A DNA stretch of 64,000 nt, taken from NCBI RefSeq assembly GCF_902459525.1, contig NZ_LR699166.1:2740501-2804500 (forward strand). The letters are read 5' to 3'. Positions within the stretch are counted from its first letter, which is position 1. Each line of letters starts with the position of its first letter. The stretch is from Sideroxydans sp. CL21 (GTDB lineage Bacteria > Pseudomonadota > Gammaproteobacteria > Burkholderiales > Gallionellaceae). The notes under the pieces were generated by a model that saw only the letters and a program-made list of their open reading frames with translations, was not told where the DNA came from and did no database searches. Below are positions 17,579 to 27,473 of the stretch, piece by piece. The translations under genes and the position numbers were made by a program.

Positions 17579-20500
17579 TTACTCTGACGGCACCCCATTG
17601 TCTGCAAATTCCAGTGCGTCATCCAGTGCATTCATAAACTCATGGATCTTGATGGGCTTTGTGAGGTAACGAAAGAATCCGGCCTCCAGTCCCTTATCAA
17701 TATCGCTGGGCATTGCATTGGCACTCAGGGCAATGATGGGAATATGCATCGTGATCGGGTCTGAACGCAGGATTTTCAGGGCTTCGAAGCCGTTGATGCC
17801 GGGCAGGTTGATATCCATCAGGATCACATCCGGCAGACGGGCACGAGCAAGCGCTATACCGAGATTGCCATCGCGCGCGCTCAACATGCTTACATGTGGA
17901 TGGTTCTCAATGATTTGCTCGACCAGCATAAGATTGGCCGGATTATCTTCCACATAGAGCAGGGTGTGCTGTGCCGCAGATTCAGGAACCTTCGGTGCAA
18001 GTTCCGCGGGATGTGTGTTTTTAAAGGCAAACTCCGCGGCTGGTGTATTTTCGGCTGCGGATTGCGGCACGGCATCGCGGACCAGTTCGATCCAGAATTC
18101 GCTGCCGACTCCAAGGGTGCTTTCCACGCCAATCGTCCCTCCCATCAGCTCGACCAGCTGTTTGGTGACCACCAGGCCGATGCCCGTTCCTTCCTCGACA
18201 CCGTGTTCTTGCCCAAGACGATTGAACGGCTGAAACAACTGCTCCATTTTTTCGGGAGGCAATCCGATACCGCTGTCCTTGATGCCGATGCGTATGCGTT
18301 CCGGGGTACTTTCGGCGCACTCCACCACGACCGTTCCCCATTCGCGGTTATATTTGATCGCATTGGAAAGCAGGTTGATGATGATCTGCTTCAACCGTGT
18401 CTGATCGGCACGGACAAAGTAAGGCACATCGAACCGGGGAAAGGTCAATTGGATATTGCGCTGCTGCGCCTGCGGCTCGATCATGGCTTTGCATTCGAGG
18501 ATGATATCGATTAGCGACACCGGTTCCCGCGACAGCGATAGCTTGCCGGATTCGATCAGGGCGAGATCGAGGATTTCATTGATCAACTCAAGCAGATACC
18601 ATCCCGCTTTGATAATTTGCTGCAACCTGACCAGCTGGGCGGAGGTTGGCGGCGGCGAGCTGCTCTCCAGCAGCTGGGCGAAGCCGAGCATGGCATTAAG
18701 CGGCGTGCGCAGTTCATGGCTCATGCTGGAAAGAAAATCGGATTTGGCGAGGTTGGCTTTTTCCGCGACAGATTTGGCATTTTCCAGTTCCCGATCCAGG
18801 CGTTTGCGTTCGGTAACGTCGCGCGCGGCGGCGAACACGCCCTGCAGCCTCCTGTCACGGTCGTAGAAGGTGGTCGCATTGTAGGACACCACCGTTTCCT
18901 TGCCGTCCCTGGCGCTCGCGGTGAGTTCGTAGTTGGTGACCTTCTTTTCGTTCAGTACCTGCTTGATGGCCGCCTCGGCTCGTTCCGGATCGGTAAAGTA
19001 GTTCTTGAACGGCGCGCCGATCAACTCGTCGCGCGTGCAACCGGTAAGCGCCTCCATCTGCTTGTTGACGTCGGAAATGATGCCGTGCGGATCGGTGGTA
19101 ATGATCGCGTCAATATTGGATTCGATCAGCGAGCGTGTATAGAACTGCTGGTCGCGCAGACGCTGATCGAGCTTCTTCTGCTCTTCTTCGATCTGCTTGC
19201 GCGCGGTATTGTCGGTACCGATCAGCAGGTAGCCGATGATGGAATTTTCATCGTCGCGCAGCGCGGTGACCGATACAACAGCCGGGAAGCGGCTGCCGTC
19301 TTTGCGGATATAGGTCAATTCGTAAATGTCTTCGATGCCGCGCGAGGCCTTGAACACCAGCGCCTCGAAACCCGGTGCAATCTGGGTTCCGAGTTCTGCG
19401 CTGAGTGTCTTGGCACGCGCGATCACTTCTTTCGGATCGGAAATGTCTGCCGGGGTGATCTTGTTCATCACCTCGATCGCCGCATATCCCAGCATGCGTT
19501 CCGCGCCGACGTTAAAAATCTGGATCACACCCTTCGCATCGGTGGCGATGCTCGAAAAATTGGCGCTGTCGAAAATCGCTTTCTGCAAAGCACCCGCCTT
19601 GAGCAGCGCCTCTTCCGCCTGTTTGCGTGCGGTGTTGTCGGTGCCAATCAGCAGGTAGCCTATGATGGAGTTTTCATCATCGCGTAGCGCGGTGACCGAT
19701 ACGACCGCCGGGAAGCGGCTGGCGTCCTTGCGGATATAGGTCAACTCGTAAATATCTTCGATGCCGCGCGAGGCCTTGAATACGAGGGCCTCGAAGCCCG
19801 GCGCAATCGGGGTTCCGAGTTCTTCGCTTAGCGTCTTGGCCCGCACGATCACTTCCTTCGGATCGGAAATATCGGCCGGAGTGATCTTGTTCATTACGTC
19901 GGCAGCCGCATAGCCCAGCATGCGTTCTGCACCGACGTTGAAGATCTGTATCACGCCCTTCGCATCGGTGGCGATGCTCGAAAAATTGGCGCTGTCGAAA
20001 ATCGCGCGCTGCAAAGCCCCCGCCTTGAACAATTCTTCTTCGGCCTGTTTTCGTTCGTTGATGTTATTCATCACGATACGCAGCACAGGTACCCCTTTGT
20101 CCTGCGAGGCAGTGGCGGACAGTTGCACCCAGATTTGCGCGCCGTTGTTCACCATCCGCAGCTCGCATTTCTGCGGCTCACCGGTCTTGCTGAGCTTTTT
20201 GTGCAGCAGGTAATAAATATCTGCGTCTTCCTTGAAGATAAAACGGGAGATCGACTGCTTGACCAGCTCGCTCCGTGGCAGGCCAAGCAGGGTGGAGGTA
20301 GTGAGGTTGGCCTCCAGAATCTGCCCCTGCTCGCTGACGGTGCAATAGCTCACGGGTGCAAAATCATACAGGTCGACATAGCGCTCCTGCGAGATGTGCA
20401 GTGCCTCTTGCGAGGTGCGAAGCTCCTCGTTCTGCAGTTCCAGTTCGACCTGTTGCGCTTCCAGGGTTTGCTGCACTTCATATTCCCCGGTGACATCGCG

Positions 20501-21430
20501 GAACACCAGCACTGCGCCGATTACCCGGCCATCCCGGTCGCGAATAGGTGCGCAACTGTCTGCGATAGCGCACTCGTTGCCACCGCGCGCGATCAGCAAG
20601 GTGTGGTTGGCCAGGCCCTGTATCGTGCCATGAGCCAGGGTTTCCATTATCGGGATCGCGGCAGGTTGACGGGTTCCCTGGTTGATGATGTAAAAAATTT
20701 CGCCCACCGGGCGCCCGTTTGCCTCTGTCTGCGTCCAACCGGTGAGCTGCGCGGCAAGGGGATTCATCAGTGTCACTCGCCCTTCCGCATCGGTGGCGAT
20801 CACCGCATCGCCGATGGAGTTGAGCGTAACAGCAAGTCTTTCCTCGCTGACCTGCAAGGTAGTGTTGGTCAACTGCAGTTGTTTATTCGTCTCTTCCTGA
20901 ATTTCGAGCAAATGCAGGCGCTCCGCTTCGACCTGCTTGCGTGCGCTATTGTCGGTGCCGATCAACAGGTAGCCGATGATTCCATCGTTGGCATCGCGCA
21001 GCGCGGTGACCGACACGACGGCCGGGAAACGGCTGCCGTCTTTGCGGATATAGGTTAGCTCGTAGATATCTTCGATGCCCCGCGATGCCTTGAATACCAA
21101 TGCCTCGAAACCCGGTGTGATCTGTACCCCGAGTTCGGCGCTCAAAGCCTGGGCGCGCAAGATGACTTCATGAGGATCGGAAATATCGGCCGGGGTGATT
21201 TTGTTCAGGACATCGGCAGCCAGGTAACCCAGCATGTGTTCTGCACCGACATTGAATATCTGAATCACTCCCTTCTCGTCGGTGGCGATCCTCGAAAAGT
21301 TGGCGCTGTTGAGTATCGCGTTCTGCAAAGCGCCGGTTTTGAGCAGGGTCTTCTGGCGCTTTAGCTCGGTGATGCTCTCCGTCGCGCCGTCGGGATTGAG
21401 GGTAATGGGGGGAGCGGTTGACTTGGACAT
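17579..21430 (-). CDS. six-PAS hybrid sensor histidine kinase with receiver domain
   Basis: A 1283-residue protein without transmembrane segments. About six PAS/PAC units cover residues 33-880. The first, fourth and fifth are near copies sharing IQIFNVGAE, MLGY, KITPADISDP, FEALVFKASRGIEDIYELTY and GYLLIGTDN. A HisKA domain (SHELRTPLNAMLGF, phospho-acceptor His), a HATPase domain (NLLSNAIKYN, GIGLPPEKMEQLFQPF) and a C-terminal receiver (VILMDINLPGINGFEAL, phospho-acceptor Asp) follow. It should sense a cytoplasmic signal, perhaps redox or haem, and relay phosphate internally. No dedicated response-regulator gene is adjacent; the downstream partner is unknown. Confidence 0.92.
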   Translation of the reverse strand: MSKSTAPPITLNPDGATESITELKRQKTLLKTGALQNAILNSANFSRIATDEKGVIQIFNVGAEHMLGYLAADVLNKITPADISDPHEVILRAQALSAELGVQITPGFEALVFKASRGIEDIYELTYIRKDGSRFPAVVSVTALRDANDGIIGYLLIGTDNSARKQVEAERLHLLEIQEETNKQLQLTNTTLQVSEERLAVTLNSIGDAVIATDAEGRVTLMNPLAAQLTGWTQTEANGRPVGEIFYIINQGTRQPAAIPIMETLAHGTIQGLANHTLLIARGGNECAIADSCAPIRDRDGRVIGAVLVFRDVTGEYEVQQTLEAQQVELELQNEELRTSQEALHISQERYVDLYDFAPVSYCTVSEQGQILEANLTTSTLLGLPRSELVKQSISRFIFKEDADIYYLLHKKLSKTGEPQKCELRMVNNGAQIWVQLSATASQDKGVPVLRIVMNNINERKQAEEELFKAGALQRAIFDSANFSSIATDAKGVIQIFNVGAERMLGYAAADVMNKITPADISDPKEVIVRAKTLSEELGTPIAPGFEALVFKASRGIEDIYELTYIRKDASRFPAVVSVTALRDDENSIIGYLLIGTDNTARKQAEEALLKAGALQKAIFDSANFSSIATDAKGVIQIFNVGAERMLGYAAIEVMNKITPADISDPKEVIARAKTLSAELGTQIAPGFEALVFKASRGIEDIYELTYIRKDGSRFPAVVSVTALRDDENSIIGYLLIGTDNTARKQIEEEQKKLDQRLRDQQFYTRSLIESNIDAIITTDPHGIISDVNKQMEALTGCTRDELIGAPFKNYFTDPERAEAAIKQVLNEKKVTNYELTASARDGKETVVSYNATTFYDRDRRLQGVFAAARDVTERKRLDRELENAKSVAEKANLAKSDFLSSMSHELRTPLNAMLGFAQLLESSSPPPTSAQLVRLQQIIKAGWYLLELINEILDLALIESGKLSLSREPVSLIDIILECKAMIEPQAQQRNIQLTFPRFDVPYFVRADQTRLKQIIINLLSNAIKYNREWGTVVVECAESTPERIRIGIKDSGIGLPPEKMEQLFQPFNRLGQEHGVEEGTGIGLVVTKQLVELMGGTIGVESTLGVGSEFWIELVRDAVPQSAAENTPAAEFAFKNTHPAELAPKVPESAAQHTLLYVEDNPANLMLVEQIIENHPHVSMLSARDGNLGIALARARLPDVILMDINLPGINGFEALKILRSDPITMHIPIIALSANAMPSDIDKGLEAGFFRYLTKPIKIHEFMNALDDALEFADNGVPSE

Positions 21431-21715
21431 GGATACCTCGGTTAAAGTGCGGATGTCTGGCTGATCGCACGGCCAAAGGTGTAATACGTCACATGCTTAT
21501 ACGCTTATTCGGCATATTAGCTATCTTATTGATTTCCAGAATTCTGATGGGAAGGCTTGGGATATGGGACTTACAATCAACTGTTGCCACTGAATGATGG
21601 CAAAGCTATCGCGATTCAATGGATAAGTCGCATGTGCGAGGCTATCCAACCATTACCAGGAGACATTCAGCGGGAGGGAGCCCGATTCAAACTCGGCAAG
21701 GATTTCAACTGAATT

Positions 21716-23419
21716 CTACTTTTTCGGTTCAAAAAAACGTACTGCGTTACGTCCGGATTCCTTGGCCAGATGCATCGCCATTTCGGCCTGCTTAATCAGT
21801 TCATCTGCCGATGCATTGTTGCCGCAAATGAGACTTACGCCGATGCTGCAAGAACCCTGATGCGTTTTATCCTTAAGTTGATAAGGTGCGGAGAGGCTTG
21901 CGCGAATATTCTCGGCAATATCTGCAGCAATTTTGGCGGCATCTTTCGTGCCCGAAAAATCGATATCTTCCACCAGCACCACGAATTCATCGCTTCCGAT
22001 GCGTGCCACGGTATCCACTTTTCGTACACATGAACTGATCCGGTGAGCCACTTCGATTAGGAGCATATCGCCATAGCCCGGCCCCATGCTTTCGTTAATT
22101 GCTTTGAGCTTGTCCAGATCGAGGTACATTAGCGCGCCACAATCTTCGCTGCTTTTGTGGGCGGCGAGAGCATGCTCAAGCCGGTCATTTAACAGGCGGC
22201 GATTGGGCAAACCGGTTAACAGGTCATAATTGGCCTGCCAAAAGAACTGTTCGTCCTTTTGCTTTTTCTCGGTCACGTCAGTGAATTGGGCTATATGGCG
22301 GTACACGCTGCCATCGGAACGGCGAATGGCAGTGACGCGGGCCAGCTTTGCGCAAATTTCTCCGTTTTTGTGTTTATCCCAGATTTCCCCTTGCCAATAT
22401 CCTTCATTCAGAATCGCCTGCCACATGTTCCGGTAGAATTCCAGATCATGCTTTCCCGATTGCATAATTCTGGGGTTCCTGCCGATCACGTCGCTCAGGG
22501 TAAAACCGGTGATGCGAGTAAAAGCCGGATTAACATCCACGATGAGATTTTTCTCATCAGTCACGACGATTGCATCGGCGTACGTTTGGTATATTGCGGC
22601 AGACAGCTTCTTCGATTTCTCAGCATCCGATAATGCTTCCGCCATTTTGTTGAAAGCCATACCGAGTTTTCCAATCTCGTCCTGGCTTCCAGGCTCCAAT
22701 TCGACCGGAACAAATTGCTCCATGCTGCCCCGGCGTTCCATTAATTCCATTGTGGATTGAAGTTTAACCAATGGCCGCAAAAACCTGCGAATCAGCCAAT
22801 TGATTGAAAAGAACAACACAATTTGAAGCAGAATATGTCCCAGTATCAGCAAATTCTTGGTGTGCTTGATATCGCTGAATTCGTTTGTCAAATCTATGGT
22901 CAAGCTTGCAGCCCCGTTGACGGAGCCCGCTTCTACTTTATGGCAGGTCAGACAATTGGTACCACGATAATCGGCATTTACGATAAAGGGCACCACTGCA
23001 CGCACCGTAAATATGCCTCGATCTTCGTTTAACTTGAACTGCGGCTTTTTTAACCCGATCGCCAGACGATCCATATCGTCCTTGACTTGCTCTTCCGGCA
23101 GGCCGGGGCCAAATTGGTCCTGCACTTGCTTGGAGCGAATGATGCGCAACTCGCTTATATTTTCCGATGCGCCCATTTTTTTTATGAAAAGGCGGCGATT
23201 CTCGGGGTTGGAAATCATGCCTGTGACCATCAGCATGTTCATGCCGTTGATGACGCCATCGGCAGCAATCTCTGCCCGCCTCTCGGCTTCATTCAGTACG
23301 CCTTCGTTAACAAGATTCATCACCCAGAAATGGGCAAGAAACAATACGACGACCAACATCCCCTGAATCAGGATGCTCAGCTTGGTGCCAATCCCGAGTG
23401 ATCTCCACCAATTATTCAA
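21716..23419 (-). CDS. DUF3365-type haem sensor with HAMP, PAS and GGDEF domains
   Basis: A 567-residue membrane protein. A first transmembrane helix (residues about 14-33) leads to a periplasmic domain with one c-type haem motif, CLTCH (about 158-162), of the DUF3365/Tll0287-like kind. A second helix (ILGHILLQIVLFFSINWLI), HAMP and PAS (about 270-395) follow, then a GGDEF domain with YLDLDKLKAIN and the signature RIGSDEFVV. The usual GGDEF is GSDEF here; this can still be active, but activity is uncertain. A periplasmic redox- or gas-sensing diguanylate cyclase is the likely role. Confidence 0.88.
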   Translation of the reverse strand: MNNWWRSLGIGTKLSILIQGMLVVVLFLAHFWVMNLVNEGVLNEAERRAEIAADGVINGMNMLMVTGMISNPENRRLFIKKMGASENISELRIIRSKQVQDQFGPGLPEEQVKDDMDRLAIGLKKPQFKLNEDRGIFTVRAVVPFIVNADYRGTNCLTCHKVEAGSVNGAASLTIDLTNEFSDIKHTKNLLILGHILLQIVLFFSINWLIRRFLRPLVKLQSTMELMERRGSMEQFVPVELEPGSQDEIGKLGMAFNKMAEALSDAEKSKKLSAAIYQTYADAIVVTDEKNLIVDVNPAFTRITGFTLSDVIGRNPRIMQSGKHDLEFYRNMWQAILNEGYWQGEIWDKHKNGEICAKLARVTAIRRSDGSVYRHIAQFTDVTEKKQKDEQFFWQANYDLLTGLPNRRLLNDRLEHALAAHKSSEDCGALMYLDLDKLKAINESMGPGYGDMLLIEVAHRISSCVRKVDTVARIGSDEFVVLVEDIDFSGTKDAAKIAADIAENIRASLSAPYQLKDKTHQGSCSIGVSLICGNNASADELIKQAEMAMHLAKESGRNAVRFFEPKK

Positions 23420-23483
23420 AGCTCTTCTCCATTGCCATATCGATCGCCAGTTTGCGAATTTTTAACGCTCATTTGAACGATTG

Positions 23484-23597
23484 TTATCGGGTCACGATGT
23501 ACCCATATTTCTTCACAAACGCAGACGCCCGATCATCCATCTCAACGGTCATGGATATCCCCGAATGCGGATGGCCGCATTGGCAATAACCGGACAT
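23484..23597 (-). CDS. possible 37-residue small protein
   Basis: ATG 23597 to a TAA at 23484. The start MSGYCQCGHPHSG has a CxCGHPH cluster and the rest is acidic/basic helical (DDRASAFVKKYGYIVTR). It reads like a real short protein, but no ribosome-binding site is visible and no family is known to me. Apart from this and the inverted repeat at 24002-24154, the 23420-24204 interval holds no gene I can support. Confidence 0.3.
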   Translation of the reverse strand: MSGYCQCGHPHSGISMTVEMDDRASAFVKKYGYIVTR

Positions 23598-24001
23598 GAC
23601 AACTCGATTTGGTTTAATTCTCTGGCGAAGGCAATACCAAGGTAAGTTTTTGTAATGCTGCAGCCTTCTGTAGGGTCCACATTTTTTAATCGGGTGGGTC
23701 GATAACGATATGCGGATGGTAGTGACCGGGGGTAAGGATTCCATCAAGTCTCTTAAAGCGGATAGTCACCACGATTTTAATCGGGTCATTCTAGTAACAG
23801 GATCGTTAAGCTGTGGTTAAGTCTCGGTTAAGTGTGCGTTAATTTTCTTATTGCGATGAGTAATTCGGGATGGGCGGTTTCATTGCAAATCAAAATGACA
23901 AAAATAGCCGAAGTAACAGCAGGCAACACGTAGAACGTGCCGGAACGTATCGGTGTTATGAGCATTACGAGCTTATTGAGGTTTCCATAATTGGTGACAA
24001 C

Positions 24002-24154
24002 ACACGAAACTTGTTATCTCGTCATTCCGGCGAAGGCCGGAATCCAGCGGGTTTATTCAACATGCTTTTAGCTTTTGTCCCGCGTTGCGGGAGTTTGTTT
24101 TCGGACTGGATTCCGGCCTTCGCCGGAATGACGATAGTTCACAAATTTTGTGTA
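24002..24154. repeat. MITE-like inverted-repeat element
   Basis: Perfect 28-base arms lie at 24020-24047 and 24106-24133 (core ATTCCGGCGAAGGCCGGAAT). Imperfect pairing extends outwards for about 20 more bases on each side (ACACGAAACTTGT against ACACAAAATTTGT). The core of about 58 bases has a second hairpin, CCCGCGTTGCGGG. A diverged relative lies at 41206-41274. No transposase is encoded. Confidence 0.85.
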
Positions 24155-24204
24155 ATTAATTATGGAAAGATCAATAATTAGAGAACGCCCCAAGCGGCTC
24201 TTGA

Positions 24205-24417
24205 TTATTTGGCGCCCGCATCCTTTGCTTGCTTGTAATCGTCATAGCTTGTGTTTATTTTACTCAAGCATCTGTCACTTTCAGTTTTGTCAGGTATATG
24301 CAGGCATTGGTTACGTTGATATTCTTGACCAGTACCATAAAGCTGCTTTGAAGTGCAGCCAGACAAAAGGGTACAAGTAATCGAAATAACGGCAATGCTC
24401 AAATATTTTTGCATCAA
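24205..24417 (-). CDS. small lipoprotein
   Basis: A 70-residue precursor with a signal peptide and lipobox (ISITCTLLSGC). Cleavage before Cys21 leaves about 50 mature residues, mostly polar, with two further cysteines (QCLHIPDKTESDRCL) that could form a disulfide. No further domain is recognised. It stands alone at the end of the long spacer containing the MITE-like element. Confidence 0.65.
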   Translation of the reverse strand: MMQKYLSIAVISITCTLLSGCTSKQLYGTGQEYQRNQCLHIPDKTESDRCLSKINTSYDDYKQAKDAGAK

Positions 24418-24512
24418 GGTTCTCTCCGTTGCAGCAATTACCAGATCAGATAATAAAGTCGGACCGTGCCCGATGGGAAAATAATACTAGGGAGCATCCG
24501 CACGGCAAGACA

Positions 24513-25022
24513 TCAGCTTAAACATTTGCGAAGCAGTATTTCGTCGTATTCAGGGGTGACCAGTCCTTGAATCGGGCCAATTGGGCAAAAGCCCAAGCGC
24601 TGATAAAAATTCAAGGCTTGATGGTTAAACGATGAGGCCGCAACCCACAGGTTTTTGGCTTCGCAACGTGCCTCAGCTTCGGCCCAGGCCAACACCTGCT
24701 TCCCTATGCCTTTGCCCCTGTAGTCCGGAAAAAACCCCAACAATTCGATATAAGGGCCGCGCAGCCAGGGATTGCGCACGCAAATAATTCCCGCCAGATT
24801 GCCATCGACAGAAACCGCGTATCGCCGCAGTGCGGCATCATCACGGGTCAAATAGTTCGCCAGGGCAGTGGCGGAAAATTTCAAAGTCATCCACGGTTCG
24901 GAAATTGAAAGCATCTGTGCCACTGCCAGAGCCTGTTCATTTGTCAAAGAGCTTGATAATTGACAACCGGCCAAATTCTCCATGGCATTACTGAATGCTT
25001 TGCGCTGTGCGTTAATGGTCAT
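24513..25022 (-). CDS. GNAT family N-acetyltransferase
   Basis: About 169 residues from ATG 25022. The frame is open further up to 25304, but the added part has unrelated composition and no start signal. The acetyl-CoA-binding motif A is clear: FFPDYRGKGIGKQVLAWAE (R/Q-x-x-G-x-G/A). Motif B (NHQALNFYQRLGFCPIGPI) ends the domain. The substrate (small molecule or protein) cannot be told. ATG 24983 is an alternative start. Confidence 0.82.
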   Translation of the reverse strand: MTINAQRKAFSNAMENLAGCQLSSSLTNEQALAVAQMLSISEPWMTLKFSATALANYLTRDDAALRRYAVSVDGNLAGIICVRNPWLRGPYIELLGFFPDYRGKGIGKQVLAWAEAEARCEAKNLWVAASSFNHQALNFYQRLGFCPIGPIQGLVTPEYDEILLRKCLS

Positions 25023-25472
25023 AAGTTCGCTAACTATTATCGATTTCAGGGGGTAATTATTGTTCGGATGACATCCGTGACCATCGTCGTTCGTCCGCAT
25101 TTTGCCCGTTCGATCATTATTCATCAAACGGCAGACATTCTTCACTGATTGGAGACGTTTGAGTAACAACCGCGGCGTCTTGTCGCGACAAAGTCGAAAG
25201 CGTATGCTTTCCCCATGAACATGAAACCAAAACCGTTGAACCGCACTCGAGAGGCGCAGATGAAACTGATCGCGATACTCTTGTACATAGCGGAGCAAAA
25301 GCAAAAAAACCTAGAAACAGTGGAGCAGTTATTCAGTCGTTTGATGCTGCCAGGCAGGGACTGACATAACCCTTACCGAACGCCCTTCCGCACTCGAACG
25401 ATTGTTCTTGCCCCGAACCGACTTATTCCAAACCACATGTTTTGTCCGCTCAGCACACAAAGCGATCTCACG
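25023..25472. other. 450-base spacer between acetyltransferase and lipoprotein gene
   Basis: No conserved gene was recognised. Plus-strand ATG 25215 to TGA 25363 encodes 49 residues with a protein-like middle (MKLIAILLYIAEQKQKNLET) but no ribosome-binding site. I do not call it a gene with confidence; it may be a remnant. No strong terminator was seen. Confidence 0.4.
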
Positions 25473-26735
25473 CTAATGCCTTACCAATTCTGCGACTATT
25501 GCGTCGCTGATGATCCTGATTTGCTTTTCGGTCATCGGAGGTATCGGCGTGCAAATGTCGATCCCCGGCGAGCACGACGCCTTGTACTGCCGCTTGATGA
25601 GTAAGGTGTCGCCGGGCAATTCGTAGAATTCAACATCCGCATCGATGTACGGGCTTCCGGTCGTCACTCCGGTCCAGTAGTACCTTTCCTTGCTGATATA
25701 ACGAAAGTCATTGATGGTGACAACGGCGAGCACTGCCGTTTCCGGGGTGGAGGTTGCGGATGTATCGCGAACCTCGACTGCAATGCCGCGAGAAGCGGCA
25801 GAGGCAGCGATGGCATTGTTCCACTCGGAGCGAAACCGTTCCCAATCCTTGGAGTCGGATACTTTGTTGCCCTGCACCACGAACACCAGACGCTTTGCAG
25901 CCTCCTGGCCGACGACTAACCTGGGGCCATTGCAGGGCGGCATCTGGAAGTCTGTTTCGCACCCGGCGCGCGACACAGCCTCCAAAGTGATGCTCACCGC
26001 TTTGGCGTTACGCGCTTCATCGTTAAAAAGCTCTTCGCTGGAGAGTGGGATGAACGTGTGTCCCGTCAGCTTGCTAAGGACCTGAATCCCTCCTTGATGG
26101 GCGTACATCCTGTTGCCACTCACATCTTCAATCGTGACCGCCAGCGATAACGCCTTGATCGTGCCCTCTTCATGCGGGCCGTTGCCGAAAACATACGCTT
26201 GAGGGTTAGTTGCAAACTTGACCACACCTTTCGCAACGAGGCCGGTGGCGGATTGAATCGTCTCAGTTACGCCATCCCAGTCAGCCCATTGATCATGCCA
26301 GGGCGCATCAACAACTTGTATGCTTGGATAAAGCAGGGCGTCAACCTTGAATTTGGCGCTAAGCGCCTGACGCGTAGCCTTTAGCACGGCGTCATATTTC
26401 GCATCGTCCAGTTTGCCGGTATAGGAATCGAAGTATCCACCCTGCTTGCCTTTCTCCTGCGCGAATAAGGCCGCGTACTCCTTCGACGGCACGACGGTAT
26501 ATCCGCCGTCACGCAATGTCGCCGCAATCAATGTTTCAAACTTTGCCGCGACCGGCGCCGGGTTCTCCAAGTCAGCCGGGGCGGCAAGCGGCGCAATGGC
26601 AATAGTTTTGACCTTGGCGTAGAAATCGCCGTGCGCAAGAGTGAAATGGCTGGGCGGCGGCGGGAACGCGATGGCACAGCCGGCCATAAGCAGGGAAAAC
26701 AATATAGCCACGATGATTGTCGGCTGGAACTTCAT
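25473..26735 (-). CDS. lipoprotein of unknown function
   Basis: A 420-residue precursor with a signal peptide and lipobox LLMAGC, followed by a proline-rich stretch (AIAFPPPPSHF). The mature part begins with VKTIAIAPLAAPADL, a fold start seen in periplasmic/outer-membrane lipoproteins that resemble GNA1162/CsgG-like assembly factors (RDGGYTVVPSKEY, VDALLYPSIQVV). Later parts (RLVFVVQGNKV; VVTINDFRY) are unassigned. It may be an envelope-assembly or surface lipoprotein. It lies downstream of a second small lipoprotein gene on the same strand. Confidence 0.7.
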   Translation of the reverse strand: MKFQPTIIVAILFSLLMAGCAIAFPPPPSHFTLAHGDFYAKVKTIAIAPLAAPADLENPAPVAAKFETLIAATLRDGGYTVVPSKEYAALFAQEKGKQGGYFDSYTGKLDDAKYDAVLKATRQALSAKFKVDALLYPSIQVVDAPWHDQWADWDGVTETIQSATGLVAKGVVKFATNPQAYVFGNGPHEEGTIKALSLAVTIEDVSGNRMYAHQGGIQVLSKLTGHTFIPLSSEELFNDEARNAKAVSITLEAVSRAGCETDFQMPPCNGPRLVVGQEAAKRLVFVVQGNKVSDSKDWERFRSEWNNAIAASAASRGIAVEVRDTSATSTPETAVLAVVTINDFRYISKERYYWTGVTTGSPYIDADVEFYELPGDTLLIKRQYKASCSPGIDICTPIPPMTEKQIRIISDAIVAELVRH

Positions 26736-26832
26736 CCTAATTCTCTTTTACGGAAACCCGTCAAACCATGTACGCGACGGCTTCCCTTGGCATGATGTTA
26801 TGTTCTGTTACTCGAACCGGACATTTCGTGTC

Positions 26833-27225
26833 CTATTCCAGGTTCATATCCAACCGCAGCAATCCGGCATTGCTGCCCTCTTTTTGCGGAATTTCCAGTT
26901 TCAACTGGCTTTTGATCAACTGGTATCCTCGTGACCAGTTTTTACCGTCAAAACTAGCAAAATGGCCAAATACGTATACATCACGCTTGAGCGTGACATG
27001 CAGCGTGGCCTGTTGTTCTTGCTCGAATAAATTGCCGCCAACCGCCACTGATACAGGGAGTGGTGTGCCCGCAGGAAATAGCAAAACGTAATCGCCTTCC
27101 TTCGGAAGCGATTGACCAAATCGCACCTGTGGCACTTTAGCGATCTCTGAAGATGAGGGAGGGAAGCTGGAGCAAGCCACTAGGGCAACACATGCAATAA
27201 CGATGATCAACGAAGATTTATTCAC
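26833..27225 (-). CDS. small lipoprotein
   Basis: A GTG start at 27225 is chosen because AAGGAG precedes it, giving VNKSSLIIVIACVALVACSS, a lipoprotein signal with lipobox ALVAC. The frame continues upstream to 27276 without a better start. About 130 residues. The mature part contains YVLLFPAGTPLPVSVAVGG and a beta-rich C-terminus; no family recognised. It precedes the larger lipoprotein (26735-25473) by 97 bases, and the pair may be one unit acting at the outer membrane. Confidence 0.65.
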   Translation of the reverse strand: MNKSSLIIVIACVALVACSSFPPSSSEIAKVPQVRFGQSLPKEGDYVLLFPAGTPLPVSVAVGGNLFEQEQQATLHVTLKRDVYVFGHFASFDGKNWSRGYQLIKSQLKLEIPQKEGSNAGLLRLDMNLE

Positions 27226-27473
27226 GGTATTCTCCTTGTTTCGATATCGGTCGCTGCTAACTTTCAATCTGGACATCCATTGAGCATCTCGTCTTGGCCA
27301 ACCTCAATGCGGGCGTAGTTAAAAGCATTCAGTCCGAGGCGCAATCATGATTCATTCAAGCGTGTATCACAACCAAAGGTATATAGACTTAATATGGGCC
27401 ATGGTATGGTTATATTGATATCAGTTCGAAAATGATACGATTGCAGAGATTCATTCAATGCGGGAGTCAAAAA

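Noticed and set aside
23870-24181. A 103-codon plus-strand frame over the MITE-like element
   Set aside because: Most of it is the inverted repeat; no start signal and no similarity.
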